NCBI GenBank assembly: GCA_947502635.1
Contig: CANNAN010000003.1
Span: 62,001-126,000, forward strand
DNA: 64,000 bases
Source: an uncultured Flavobacteriaceae bacterium
GTDB lineage: Bacteria > Bacteroidota > Bacteroidia > Flavobacteriales > Flavobacteriaceae
Direction of reading: 5' to 3'
A program made the position numbers and the translations under genes. Of the stretch, positions 27,142-35,622 are shown in pieces (positions within the stretch are counted from its first letter, which is position 1; every line of letters starts with the position of its first letter). Under the pieces are notes generated by a model. It ran no database searches. It had not been told where the DNA came from and saw only the letters and a program-made list of their open reading frames with translations.

Positions 27142-27966
27142 ATGGTTAGTAATAAAATTAGATTGTTTTGGTGGAATGAGGTAAAATTAATGAAAAAGGA
27201 GAAAGAAAATTATGGAGATTTACTAGGTAAGTATTTAGTTGAAAAAATTTCTGGTCGAAAAGCTGTCTGGATTCATCCTAAAAAGAAATACTTTAAAAAT
27301 TTATTAAATAGGCCAATTTATGTTACAGTGGGTAGTATTTTGGCTCAAATAAACGAAAAATGCATAGTTTGGGGGAGTGGTATAATCTCAAAAGATTTTC
27401 CAGTTAAAAATGCTAATTTTCTGGCAGTTAGAGGTCCTAAAACAAGAGCTTTTTTAATTGAATCTGGGTACCAAGTGCCCGAAGTTTATGGAGATCCAGC
27501 ATTGTTATTGCCTGATTATTATCACCCAAAAATTGACAATAAGTTTAGCTTAGGAATTGTACCTCATTACAAAGACTATCAAACTATAAAAGAATTATAT
27601 ACTACACAAAAAGATGTTTTGATTATTGATTTAATGACTAATGATATTGAAGAGACCACTAATCTGTTTTTACAATGTGAAAAAATCATTTCATCATCTT
27701 TGCATGGATTAATAGTCCCTCATGCTTATAATATACCAGCAGTTTGGGTGCCTTTTTCAAATAAGTTATTTGGAGATGGTATTAAATTTCAAGATTATTT
27801 TGAATCTGTAGGGATTTCTAATTATACACCAGAAATTTTTGAAAAACAATTATTAGACAGTGATATACAAAACATGTTTGATAAATACCCAAGTTTGCCA
27901 AAACAGGTGAAAATAGAAAGCTTAAAAAAAGATTTAATGTCCGTTTGTCCATTCAAATTGAATTAA
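27142..27966 (+). CDS. Polysaccharide pyruvyl transferase family protein
   Basis: A 274-residue protein of the PssL/WcaK/CsaB family, which puts a ketal-linked pyruvate from phosphoenolpyruvate onto a sugar of the glycan. Visible motifs: ENYGDLLGKYLVEKI near residue 22, the GSG region CIVWGSGIIS, FLAVRGPKTRAFL, VYGDPALLLPDYY and the late IISSSLHGLIVPHAYNIPAVWV with the conserved SLHG. Length is on the short side for the family (about 280-400) but all core motifs are present. Pyruvylation would add negative charge to the exported polymer. It follows a GT2 gene by 4 nt. Confidence 0.9.
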   Translation: MVSNKIRLFWWNEVKLMKKEKENYGDLLGKYLVEKISGRKAVWIHPKKKYFKNLLNRPIYVTVGSILAQINEKCIVWGSGIISKDFPVKNANFLAVRGPKTRAFLIESGYQVPEVYGDPALLLPDYYHPKIDNKFSLGIVPHYKDYQTIKELYTTQKDVLIIDLMTNDIEETTNLFLQCEKIISSSLHGLIVPHAYNIPAVWVPFSNKLFGDGIKFQDYFESVGISNYTPEIFEKQLLDSDIQNMFDKYPSLPKQVKIESLKKDLMSVCPFKLN

Positions 27967-27988
27967 ATTATATAGTATTAAAGAAAAA

Positions 27989-28042
27989 ATGGAGGTTACA
28001 AGAACCGTATTAAATAGTACATTTGAGAGATGGGAATATTAA
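27989..28042 (+). other. Possible 17-codon leader ORF overlapping neuB start
   Basis: A short open frame beginning ATGGAGGTT encodes MEVTRTVLNSTFERWEY and ends 13 nt inside the neuB coding region in another frame. It could couple translation to neuB or be a chance or decayed frame. There is no recognisable homology and codon evidence is too short to judge. Confidence 0.2.
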
Positions 28043-29037
28043 CAATAGCCGAAATAGGGCAAGCTCACAATGGAAGTATAGAGGTGTTGCATAAGTATAT
28101 TGATGCAGTAGCTAAAACAGGAGTTGATGCTATAAAGTTTCAAACGCATATTGCAGATGCAGAAAGTAGTATACATGAACCTTTTAGAGTGAAATTTTCA
28201 GATCAAGATAAAACCCGTTTTGATTATTGGAAACGTATGGAATTCACTGTCTCAGATTGGATTACGATTGGCAAGCATTGCAAAGAAGTAGGTTTGATTT
28301 TTATAAGTAGTCCTTTTAGCAATGCAGCGGTTGATGTTTTGGAACAAGCTAAAGTAGAACAGTATAAGATAGGCAGTGGTGAGGTTACTAATTTTTTGTT
28401 ACTTAAAAAAGTTATTGATACAGGAAAACCAATAATTATTTCAAGTGGGATGAGTTCTCTTGAAGAGTTAAATGAAACGGTTACTTTTCTAAATCATCAT
28501 AAAGCAGATTTTTCCATTTTACAGTGTACAACCAGTTATCCAACAGCGCCTAAAAATTATGGGCTAAATGTTATTAATCAATTAAAAGAACTCTATAATG
28601 TTCCAGTTGGGTTTTCAGATCATTCTGCTAAAATTGCTACAAATATAGCAGCAGTAGCCATAGGAGCAGAAATAATAGAATTTCATGTTGTATTTGATAG
28701 AGATGAATTTGGTCCAGATGTTTCATCATCATTAACGATTAAAGAAACTTCAGAATTGATTAAAGGAGTGCGAGATATTTCGGAGGCATTAAAAAATCCT
28801 GTAGATAAAAAAGATAATTCGGCTTTTACAGATTTGAAACAGATATTTGAAAAATCACTTGCGGTTAATAAGAACCTAGAAGAAGGACATGTGCTCACAT
28901 TTGAAGATTTGGAAGCTAAAAAGCCTAAGGGGTATGGGATTGATGCCTCAGATTATAAATTTGTAATAGGAAGCAGGATTAATAAAAATTTAAAACAATG
29001 GGATTTTTTAAATCAAAATGATTTGGATCAGGAATGA
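28030..29037 (+). CDS. neuB: Nonulosonic (sialic) acid synthase, NeuB family
   Basis: Condenses phosphoenolpyruvate with an N-acetylhexosamine (ManNAc or a 6-deoxy analogue) to a nine-carbon nonulosonate. The 335-residue protein has the TIM-barrel start IAEIGQAHNGSIEVLHKYI, AIKFQTHIAD, FISSPFSNAAVDVLE, YKIGSGEVTNF, SSGMSSLEEL, LQCTTSYPTAP and VGFSDHSAKI. A C-terminal antifreeze-like SAF domain (about 275-335) is complete. It is followed by neuC and neuA, so a CMP-nonulosonate is made. Whether it is Neu5Ac, legionaminic or another acid cannot be decided from motifs. Confidence 0.93.
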   Translation: MGILTIAEIGQAHNGSIEVLHKYIDAVAKTGVDAIKFQTHIADAESSIHEPFRVKFSDQDKTRFDYWKRMEFTVSDWITIGKHCKEVGLIFISSPFSNAAVDVLEQAKVEQYKIGSGEVTNFLLLKKVIDTGKPIIISSGMSSLEELNETVTFLNHHKADFSILQCTTSYPTAPKNYGLNVINQLKELYNVPVGFSDHSAKIATNIAAVAIGAEIIEFHVVFDRDEFGPDVSSSLTIKETSELIKGVRDISEALKNPVDKKDNSAFTDLKQIFEKSLAVNKNLEEGHVLTFEDLEAKKPKGYGIDASDYKFVIGSRINKNLKQWDFLNQNDLDQE

Positions 29038-29076
29038 AAGCGTTATTGTTAAAAAAATCTATCGAAAAAAAATAAA

Positions 29077-30231
29077 ATGAAACGTAAAATATGTGTAGTA
29101 ATTACAGCACGTCCCTCATATAGTAGGGTAAAGACAGTTTTGCTTGCAATTAAAGAGCATCCTAAGTTAGAATTACAATTAGTAATTGCAGGTTCTGCTT
29201 TGCTAGACCGTTATGGAAATACTTTAGATTTCATTGAGAAAGATGGTTTTACTGTCAATGAGAAAGTCTTTATGGTTTTGGAAGGCGAAAACAAAACAGC
29301 GATGGCAAAAACGACAGGTCTAGGTGTTATGGAGCTCTCCAATGTATTTTATAATTTGCAACCCGATGCCGTTTTAACTATTGCAGATCGCTTTGAAACT
29401 ATAGCCACCTCAATTGCTGCATCTTATCAAAATATTCCTTTGATACATTTACAGGGCGGTGAAGTAACAGGGAATATTGATGAAAAAGTACGTCACGCCA
29501 ACACAAAATTGGCAGATATTCACTTTGTAACGTCAGAAGATGCAAAAATACGCGTTGAAAAAATGGGAGAAGATCCAGCATATGTTTTTAATACAGGATG
29601 CCCTTCTATTGATATTGCTGCCGAAGCTTTGAAGTCTCCCAATTTAGATTTTAATCCCTTTGATAAATATGGAGGTGTAGGTGATCGTTTTTTATATAAG
29701 AAAGATTATTTAGTAGTTATGCAACATCCTGTTACCAATGAATATGATAAAGCAAAAGGAAATGTTTTAAAAACCTTGAGGGTTATTGATGATTTAGGAA
29801 TCCCAACATTTTGGTTTTGGCCAAATGTAGATGCAGGAGCAGATGGTACTTCAAATGGGATACGTTCTTATCGTGAAATTAATAAACCAGAAAAGATCCA
29901 TTTTTTTAAAAACATGGAACCATTCGACTTTTTAAAACTTCTTATAAATAGTAAATGTCTTATCGGGAATAGTAGTGTGGGAATTCGGGAATGTTCCTTT
30001 TTAGGCGTTCCAGTTGTTAATATAGGTACCCGGCAAAATAGACGATTAAGAGGTGAAAATATTATTGATGTAGACTATAGTGAGAATGCTATTAAAGACG
30101 CTATTAATATTCAGTTATCTAGCCCGAAAAATGTAAAAAGTAATATTTATGGAAATGGAGATAGCGGAAATAAAATAGCAGAAATTTTGGCAGAAATACA
30201 ATTGCGTTTTCATAAAACCATTATGTATTAA
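29077..30231 (+). CDS. neuC: UDP-N-acetylglucosamine 2-epimerase, hydrolysing (NeuC)
   Basis: Converts UDP-GlcNAc (or the UDP-2,4-diacetamido sugar in legionaminate pathways) into the free manno-sugar plus UDP. Of 384 residues: KICVVITARPSYSRVKTVLL at the N-terminus, TIADRFETIATSIAA and HLQGGEVTGNIDEKVRHANT (the GGE/H active-site region), GCPSIDIA, and FLGVPVVNIGTRQNRRLRGENI late. These are standard for hydrolysing epimerases. The product would feed the NeuB gene just upstream. The stop overlaps the neuA start by 1 nt (TAATG). Confidence 0.94.
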   Translation: MKRKICVVITARPSYSRVKTVLLAIKEHPKLELQLVIAGSALLDRYGNTLDFIEKDGFTVNEKVFMVLEGENKTAMAKTTGLGVMELSNVFYNLQPDAVLTIADRFETIATSIAASYQNIPLIHLQGGEVTGNIDEKVRHANTKLADIHFVTSEDAKIRVEKMGEDPAYVFNTGCPSIDIAAEALKSPNLDFNPFDKYGGVGDRFLYKKDYLVVMQHPVTNEYDKAKGNVLKTLRVIDDLGIPTFWFWPNVDAGADGTSNGIRSYREINKPEKIHFFKNMEPFDFLKLLINSKCLIGNSSVGIRECSFLGVPVVNIGTRQNRRLRGENIIDVDYSENAIKDAINIQLSSPKNVKSNIYGNGDSGNKIAEILAEIQLRFHKTIMY

Positions 30232-30947
30232 TGAGAGTTTTAGCAATTATACCAGCCCGTGGGGGGAGTAAGGGTGTTTTAAGAAAAAACATTCAACAAG
30301 TCCACGGTAAACCATTACTAGCTTATTCAATTGAGTTGGGAAAGCAATGTAAGCAGATAATGGATACAGTGGTTAGTACTGATGATGATGAAATTGAGGC
30401 AGTTGCGTTAAGTCTTGGAGCTTTTGTAATTAAAAGACCAAAAGAGTTAGCATCCGATGTTTCAGATGTAGCAGATACAGTTTCGCATGCTATTTTAGAA
30501 TTGAAAGAAAAGCAAAATAAAACATACGATATTATAGTCTTATTGCAGCCAACATCTCCGCTACGTACATGTACAGATATTAGCAATGTTATTGGTATGT
30601 TTAATGATGATAGTCCTTTAGAAGGCGTGGTAAGTGTTGTAAAAGTGGTCGACAATCATCCAGCAAGAATGTATAAGCTTTTAGAAACAAAAAAAATAGA
30701 TCCATACATAAAGAAGGAAGAAACAATTAGAAGGCAAGATTTGGAACCTTTATATATTAGAAACGGTAGTATATATGCAGTAAAAACTAATGTATTTATG
30801 GAGAAAAACACATTAATGCCTACTAATAAAAAAGCCTATGTCATGGATTATAGGTGGGCTGTTAATGTAGATACAGAAATAGATTTAGAATTATTAGAAA
30901 TTGTATTGCCAAAATGGAAAGCTATTTATGAAGATATTGATAACTGA
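30231..30947 (+). CDS. neuA: CMP-nonulosonate (acylneuraminate) cytidylyltransferase NeuA
   Basis: Activates the nonulosonic acid with CTP. The 238-residue protein has the nucleotide-binding motif IIPARGGSKGVLRKNI, VVSTDDDEIEAVA, LLQPTSPLRT and RNGSIYAVKT, and a late VMDYRWAVNVDTEIDL, all typical of NeuA/LegF/PseF enzymes. It overlaps neuC by one base, and its last 20 nt overlap the hydroxyacid dehydrogenase gene. Together the three genes give a complete route from a UDP-HexNAc to a CMP-nonulosonate, provided the UDP-sugar is standard. Confidence 0.94.
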   Translation: MRVLAIIPARGGSKGVLRKNIQQVHGKPLLAYSIELGKQCKQIMDTVVSTDDDEIEAVALSLGAFVIKRPKELASDVSDVADTVSHAILELKEKQNKTYDIIVLLQPTSPLRTCTDISNVIGMFNDDSPLEGVVSVVKVVDNHPARMYKLLETKKIDPYIKKEETIRRQDLEPLYIRNGSIYAVKTNVFMEKNTLMPTNKKAYVMDYRWAVNVDTEIDLELLEIVLPKWKAIYEDIDN

Positions 30948-31872
30948 ACCAAAAAATTTTAGCCACCAAGCGCTTAAAAACCTTAAAGAGCTTGGTACAA
31001 TAATATTTGGACCATTTACTAGAGAAGAATTAATTGATGAAATTGCAGACGTATCTATTTTAGTTCTTCGTTTAGGGCACGTTATAGACAACCAAGTGAT
31101 TGAAAAAGCAAAAAACCTAAAGTATATCTTAACACCTACTACGGGACTTAATCATATTGATACTTCAATCTGTAAGCAAAAAAATGTCACCGTTTTATCA
31201 TTATTTGAAGAAACAGAATTTTTAAGTACAATTCCTTCAACATCAGAACATTCGTGGGCACTTTTATTGAGCCTAATTAGACAAATTCCTGCTGCATTTG
31301 ATTCTGTTAAAAAAGGAGATTGGGAAAGAGATGCCTTTAGATCATCTAATTTAAATGCACTAACGATTGGTATTTTAGGTTTAGGTAGAGTGGGAAAGCA
31401 AATAGCACATATTGCAAATGCTTTTAATATGAAAGTTTATGGGTATGATTCTAAGAACATGAATTCGATCGCTAATATAACGTTAGTTGATAATATATCT
31501 GAATTAATGAAGGTTTCAGATGTTTTAAGCATTCATGTTAACCTTACTGAAGAAAATAAATATTTAATCAACAAAGAAAACTTACAATATGCCAAAGAAG
31601 GGATGTATATTATAAATACCTCGAGAGGTGAACTAATAAATGAAAATGATTTAGTTTCTTATTTAGTTTCAGGTAAATTAAAGGGGGTAGCCGTTGATGT
31701 TTTAGATAATGAACTTAATGCCTACAAAAGGAATTCAAGCACTCTATTAGCCTATGCTAAAGAGAATGATAATGTTATTATCACACCACATATAGCAGGG
31801 GTTACTAAAGAGTCTATGCATATGACAGAAGATTTTATTGTTGACAAATTATTAGAAGTACTGAAAGCTTAA
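30928..31872 (+). CDS. D-isomer-specific 2-hydroxyacid dehydrogenase
   Basis: NAD-dependent reductase of a 2-keto acid (or the reverse), related to phosphoglycerate dehydrogenase. From the ATG at 30928 (MKILITEPKNFSH) it has 314 residues. A TTG 27 nt upstream would only add neuA-overlapping sequence. It has the Rossmann motif IGILGLGRVGKQIAH, the catalytic Arg in INTSRGELINENDL, an acidic residue in DVLDNE and the catalytic His in ITPHIAGVTKES. It starts inside neuA, so expression is coupled to nonulosonate activation. It might form a lactyl or glyceryl substituent precursor or act on a 2-keto sugar acid; this is inference. Confidence 0.88.
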   Translation: MKILITEPKNFSHQALKNLKELGTIIFGPFTREELIDEIADVSILVLRLGHVIDNQVIEKAKNLKYILTPTTGLNHIDTSICKQKNVTVLSLFEETEFLSTIPSTSEHSWALLLSLIRQIPAAFDSVKKGDWERDAFRSSNLNALTIGILGLGRVGKQIAHIANAFNMKVYGYDSKNMNSIANITLVDNISELMKVSDVLSIHVNLTEENKYLINKENLQYAKEGMYIINTSRGELINENDLVSYLVSGKLKGVAVDVLDNELNAYKRNSSTLLAYAKENDNVIITPHIAGVTKESMHMTEDFIVDKLLEVLKA

Positions 31873-31874
31873 AG

Positions 31875-33257
31875 ATGAATTTAAAAAAAGTATTTATTTT
31901 ACTACCAGACGGTATTGGGTTAAGAAATTTCGTTTATACTTCCTTTGCAAAAATTGGTATAGAAAATAATTGGGATATTACATATTGGAATGATATGCCT
32001 TTTGATTTTTCAGAACTAGGACTTAAAGAAGAAAAGCTTTTAGGTAAAGCATCAGGCTTAACAAATCTTTATAAAAGAGCTCGTAAGGAAATTGAGTTAG
32101 AAAATTTCGAAAAAGAATTTAATGATTCTATTTATCGAAAGTATAGATTTAAACCCACTTCAAAAACATTAAAACAAAAAGTAAAAAATATATTGGTTGC
32201 ATATTATATTAGAAGATATGGAGGCAAAAATTTAAATAAGTTACGTAAGAAAATAAAAGAATCAGAACGAAAAACTGAATATTTTAAATCTTGTATTAAA
32301 ACATTAAAAAAACATAAACCAGCCTTTGTTTTTTCAACGAATCAACGTCCAGTAAATGCTATTGCTCCAATATTAGCGGCTCAAGATTTGGGGATACCAA
32401 CAGCAACATTTATATTCTCATGGGACAATTTACCTAAGGCAACAATGGTGATAGAGACAGATTATTATTTTGTATGGAGTTCACATATGAAACAAGAATT
32501 ACTAACGTATTATCCCTATGTAAAAGAAGACAAGATATTTATCACAGGGACCCCTCAATTTGAGCCTCATTTTGAAAATGAATTTTTACTTTCTAAAAAT
32601 GAATTTCTTAGTCAAAATAAATTACCTAAAGATGTAGATTTTGTTTGTTTCTCAGGAGACGATGTTACTACTTCACCACATGATCCTCAATATTTAGAAG
32701 CATCAGCGCTGGCAATAAGAGATTTGAATTTAAGAGGACATAAATTAAGAATATTGTTTAGAAGGTGTCCTGTCGATTTTTCAAATCGTTTTGATTCAGT
32801 TCTTGAAACTTATAATGATGTTATTTTTGATGTAGCCCCAAAGTGGAAAAAGATAGGAAGCGTATGGAATACTATTATGCCATTGCAGGCAGATATAGTT
32901 CAATTAGTAAATACCATTTATTATTCTTCGCTTGTTATTAATGTGGGGTCTTCTATGGTGTTCGATTATGTGTGTTATGATAAACCATGTGCTTATATAA
33001 ACTACAATCCAAGTGAAATACCTAATAAGAAAGATATCCATACAATCTATAAGTATGTACATTTCCGCTCGATGCCTTCTAAAGAAGTAGTCATTTGGTT
33101 ATCTAACTCTAATACTATTGCTGACCAATTAGAGCAGTTATTAATAAATAAAGATCAAACAGTTTCCAAAGCGAAAGAATGGTTTGAAATTATTAACCAT
33201 CATCCACCAGCAAGTGCGTCTAACCGCATTTGGGAACAAATAAATAATTTAGTGTAG
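31875..33257 (+). CDS. Putative GT-B transferase, candidate nonulosonate transferase
   Basis: A 460-residue protein without a clear familiar family by eye. The first strand KVFILLPDGIGLRNFVYTS and the segment PKWKKIGSVWN suggest a GT-B layout. The stretch LVINVGSSMVFDYVCYDKPCAYINY strongly resembles the GSSxxxDxxxxxKP motif in the donor domain of CDP-glycerol/CMP-using glycerophosphotransferases and Kdo-type transferases. Being just after neuBCA and the dehydrogenase (2-nt gap), it is the best candidate to use the CMP-nonulosonate. Residues 95-140 are strongly basic. Function inferred from context. Confidence 0.55.
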   Translation: MNLKKVFILLPDGIGLRNFVYTSFAKIGIENNWDITYWNDMPFDFSELGLKEEKLLGKASGLTNLYKRARKEIELENFEKEFNDSIYRKYRFKPTSKTLKQKVKNILVAYYIRRYGGKNLNKLRKKIKESERKTEYFKSCIKTLKKHKPAFVFSTNQRPVNAIAPILAAQDLGIPTATFIFSWDNLPKATMVIETDYYFVWSSHMKQELLTYYPYVKEDKIFITGTPQFEPHFENEFLLSKNEFLSQNKLPKDVDFVCFSGDDVTTSPHDPQYLEASALAIRDLNLRGHKLRILFRRCPVDFSNRFDSVLETYNDVIFDVAPKWKKIGSVWNTIMPLQADIVQLVNTIYYSSLVINVGSSMVFDYVCYDKPCAYINYNPSEIPNKKDIHTIYKYVHFRSMPSKEVVIWLSNSNTIADQLEQLLINKDQTVSKAKEWFEIINHHPPASASNRIWEQINNLV

Positions 33258-33293
33258 AGATTATGATTCATAAACTTATAAAGTAATTTAAGG

Positions 33294-34727
33294 ATGTTTT
33301 TCAATTCTATTGCGTTTTTATTATTTCTACCAATTACATTTTCTATATATTGGTTTTTACTTAAAAGGAGTTTAAAAGCACAAAACATTCTTTTATTATT
33401 AGCAAGTTATTTTTTCTATGGTTGGTGGGATTATCGTTTTTTAATTCTCATTGCACTAAGTACTCTTATTGATTATTTTATTGGTTTGTCACTTGAGAAA
33501 ACACAAGTAAAAAAAAGGAGAAAACTACTATTAAGTTTTAGTTTAGTTTTTAATTTAGGCATATTGGGGTTCTTTAAATATTACAACTTTTTTATTGAAA
33601 GTTGGCTAGATGCTTGGGCAGGTATAGGTGTAGAAATGCATGCGTCTACGCTACAGATCATTCTTCCTGTAGGGATTTCTTTTTATACATTTCAAACACT
33701 GAGTTATACCATTGATGTATATCGTAAAAAACTAAATCCAACACATAATTTTATTAATTTCTCCACTTTTGTTGCTTTTTTTCCACAATTAGTTGCGGGA
33801 CCAATAGAAAGAGCAACAAATTTATTACCGCAGTTTTCTATAAAAAGAAATTTTAATATTGAGAGAGCGACATCTGGAATACATTTAATTATTTGGGGAC
33901 TGTTTAAAAAAATAGTGATTGCAGATAGTTGTGCGACTTATGTAAACACGATTTTTAGTAATTACGAAACATTCAATAGCTTGACTCTTATTATTGGGGC
34001 GATATATTTTGCTTTCCAGATTTATGGCGATTTTTCTGGTTATAGTGATATTGCTATAGGTACGGCAAGATTATTTGGATTTGAGTTAAAGCAAAATTTC
34101 AACTATCCTTATTTTTCAAGAGATGTAGCAGAGTTTTGGCGCCGATGGCATATATCATTATCCACATGGTTTCGGGATTATTTATATATTCCACTAGGAG
34201 GTTCCAGAGTTAATAAATCAAAACAATTGCGTAACGTATTTATTATATTTTTAGTAAGTGGATTTTGGCATGGTGCTAATTGGACCTTCATTATTTGGGG
34301 GACTTTACACGCCATTTTTTTTATTCCCTTATTGCTAAGAAAACAAAATAGAAAGCACATAGACCAAGCATCTGAGAATACCGTTTTGCCTTCTTTTAAT
34401 GAATTGTTTAAAATCTTTACAACCTTTATACTCGTAACATTTGCATGGATATTTTTCAGAGCCGATACCGTTACCATAGCAATTAACTATTTAAAAAGAT
34501 TAGCATTAAACCAGAATTTTGGAATTGAGTATTTGAATATTGAAAGATATAGCATAGAAATGTTTGCTCTTATAAGTATATTTATACTATTAGAATGGTT
34601 TCATAAGCATCAAGAACATCCAATTTCTGGAAAGCAAAAGTGGCTTAAAGTCATTGGGATTATAATTATGATTTTAACGGTAGGCGTTTATTCAAATCAT
34701 CAAGAATTTATTTATTTTCAGTTTTAA
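33294..34727 (+). CDS. MBOAT family O-acyltransferase (AlgI/PatA-like)
   Basis: Multi-spanning inner-membrane O-acyltransferase of 477 residues, normal for AlgI relatives. N-terminus FFNSIAFLLFLPITFSIYWF, then LLLLASYFFYGWWDYRFL. The core motif EFWRRWHISLSTWFRDYLYI lies around residues 280-300, and SGFWHGANWTFIIWG contains the conserved catalytic His near 325. These proteins pass acyl groups (often acetyl) across the membrane to periplasmic glycans. The following gene, overlapping by one base, encodes an SGNH-like partner, the usual two-component arrangement for glycan O-acylation. Confidence 0.93.
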   Translation: MFFNSIAFLLFLPITFSIYWFLLKRSLKAQNILLLLASYFFYGWWDYRFLILIALSTLIDYFIGLSLEKTQVKKRRKLLLSFSLVFNLGILGFFKYYNFFIESWLDAWAGIGVEMHASTLQIILPVGISFYTFQTLSYTIDVYRKKLNPTHNFINFSTFVAFFPQLVAGPIERATNLLPQFSIKRNFNIERATSGIHLIIWGLFKKIVIADSCATYVNTIFSNYETFNSLTLIIGAIYFAFQIYGDFSGYSDIAIGTARLFGFELKQNFNYPYFSRDVAEFWRRWHISLSTWFRDYLYIPLGGSRVNKSKQLRNVFIIFLVSGFWHGANWTFIIWGTLHAIFFIPLLLRKQNRKHIDQASENTVLPSFNELFKIFTTFILVTFAWIFFRADTVTIAINYLKRLALNQNFGIEYLNIERYSIEMFALISIFILLEWFHKHQEHPISGKQKWLKVIGIIIMILTVGVYSNHQEFIYFQF

Positions 34728-35617
34728 TGAAGCGGTTTTTAATATACTTAATTAAAATAATAGGAATTGTTATAGTTCTTATGTATACCATGGATGCCAT
34801 TTATTCATACACATTTGAAAATGGGATACCAAGAAATAAGATTCAAAAAATACTTCAATTAAAAAATAAGCATTACGATCTTGCTTTTTTAGGCTCTTCA
34901 AGAACCGAAAATCACATAGATTGCGAGCTTATTGAACAGATAACAGGAAAGTCATGTATAAACCTAGGTATTTCTGGAGGGACTATTGGAGATATGCTAA
35001 TTTTAATGACTTTAGCAGAATCAAAAGGTATAACATTTAACAAAGTATTTCTGCAAGTTGATTATGCTTATAACCATACAGGGGTATCAAATAATTTTAG
35101 AGCCAGTTTGTCACCTTTTATTAATAATTCTAATGTGAAAAAAGAATTAAATAAAAGTGAAGAAGGAGGATTTTATAGTTACATTCCTTTTTATAGATAT
35201 ATGAAATATGATAAAGTTGTAGGGTTTAGAGAGTTTTTGTCAGTGCTTTTAAAAAGGAAACCTAAGACGGATCTTGATGTAGGCTTTTCTCCAAAAATAG
35301 GAAAAGGATTAGCCATTTCTGGTAAGCTGCCAAATAAATTTAATGATAAAAATGAAGAACTTAATGCTTTATTTAAGCTTATGGATAAAAATAATTCTAA
35401 ATTGATTTGTTTTACAGCTCCCTATTGCAAAGCTGTTGAAAATAGAGAAAATTTGAATGTTTTAAAATCCCGAATACCATCATTATTATATTATGTTTCA
35501 ATTTTTGATAAGCACCCAGAGTATTTTTACAATTGTGGACATCTTAATATTGATGGAGCTCGCCAGTTTACTCGAATATTAATTGAAGATATATATCCAA
35601 CCAAAATAAATAAATAA
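34727..35617 (+). CDS. Membrane-anchored SGNH-like partner of the MBOAT acyltransferase
   Basis: A 296-residue protein with an N-terminal signal anchor (residues 4-24) and an extracytoplasmic domain. Motifs DLAFLGSSRTENHIDCELI (candidate nucleophile Ser), NLGISGGTIGD and the late YFYNCGHLNIDGARQFT (candidate Asp/His region) fit the SGNH/DUF1574-type fold of AlgX/PatB-like transferases. It begins on the last base of the MBOAT stop (TAATG), implying coupled production. It likely transfers the acyl group from the MBOAT protein to the glycan in the periplasm; the fold call is by eye. Confidence 0.7.
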   Translation: MKRFLIYLIKIIGIVIVLMYTMDAIYSYTFENGIPRNKIQKILQLKNKHYDLAFLGSSRTENHIDCELIEQITGKSCINLGISGGTIGDMLILMTLAESKGITFNKVFLQVDYAYNHTGVSNNFRASLSPFINNSNVKKELNKSEEGGFYSYIPFYRYMKYDKVVGFREFLSVLLKRKPKTDLDVGFSPKIGKGLAISGKLPNKFNDKNEELNALFKLMDKNNSKLICFTAPYCKAVENRENLNVLKSRIPSLLYYVSIFDKHPEYFYNCGHLNIDGARQFTRILIEDIYPTKINK

Positions 35618-35622
35618 AATAG

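Noticed and set aside
28018-28025. TACATTTG just before neuB, matching the -7 consensus
   Set aside because: It ends 4 nt before the ATG, so the transcript would begin at or inside the start codon, and there is no TTG box at the right distance. Probably chance.
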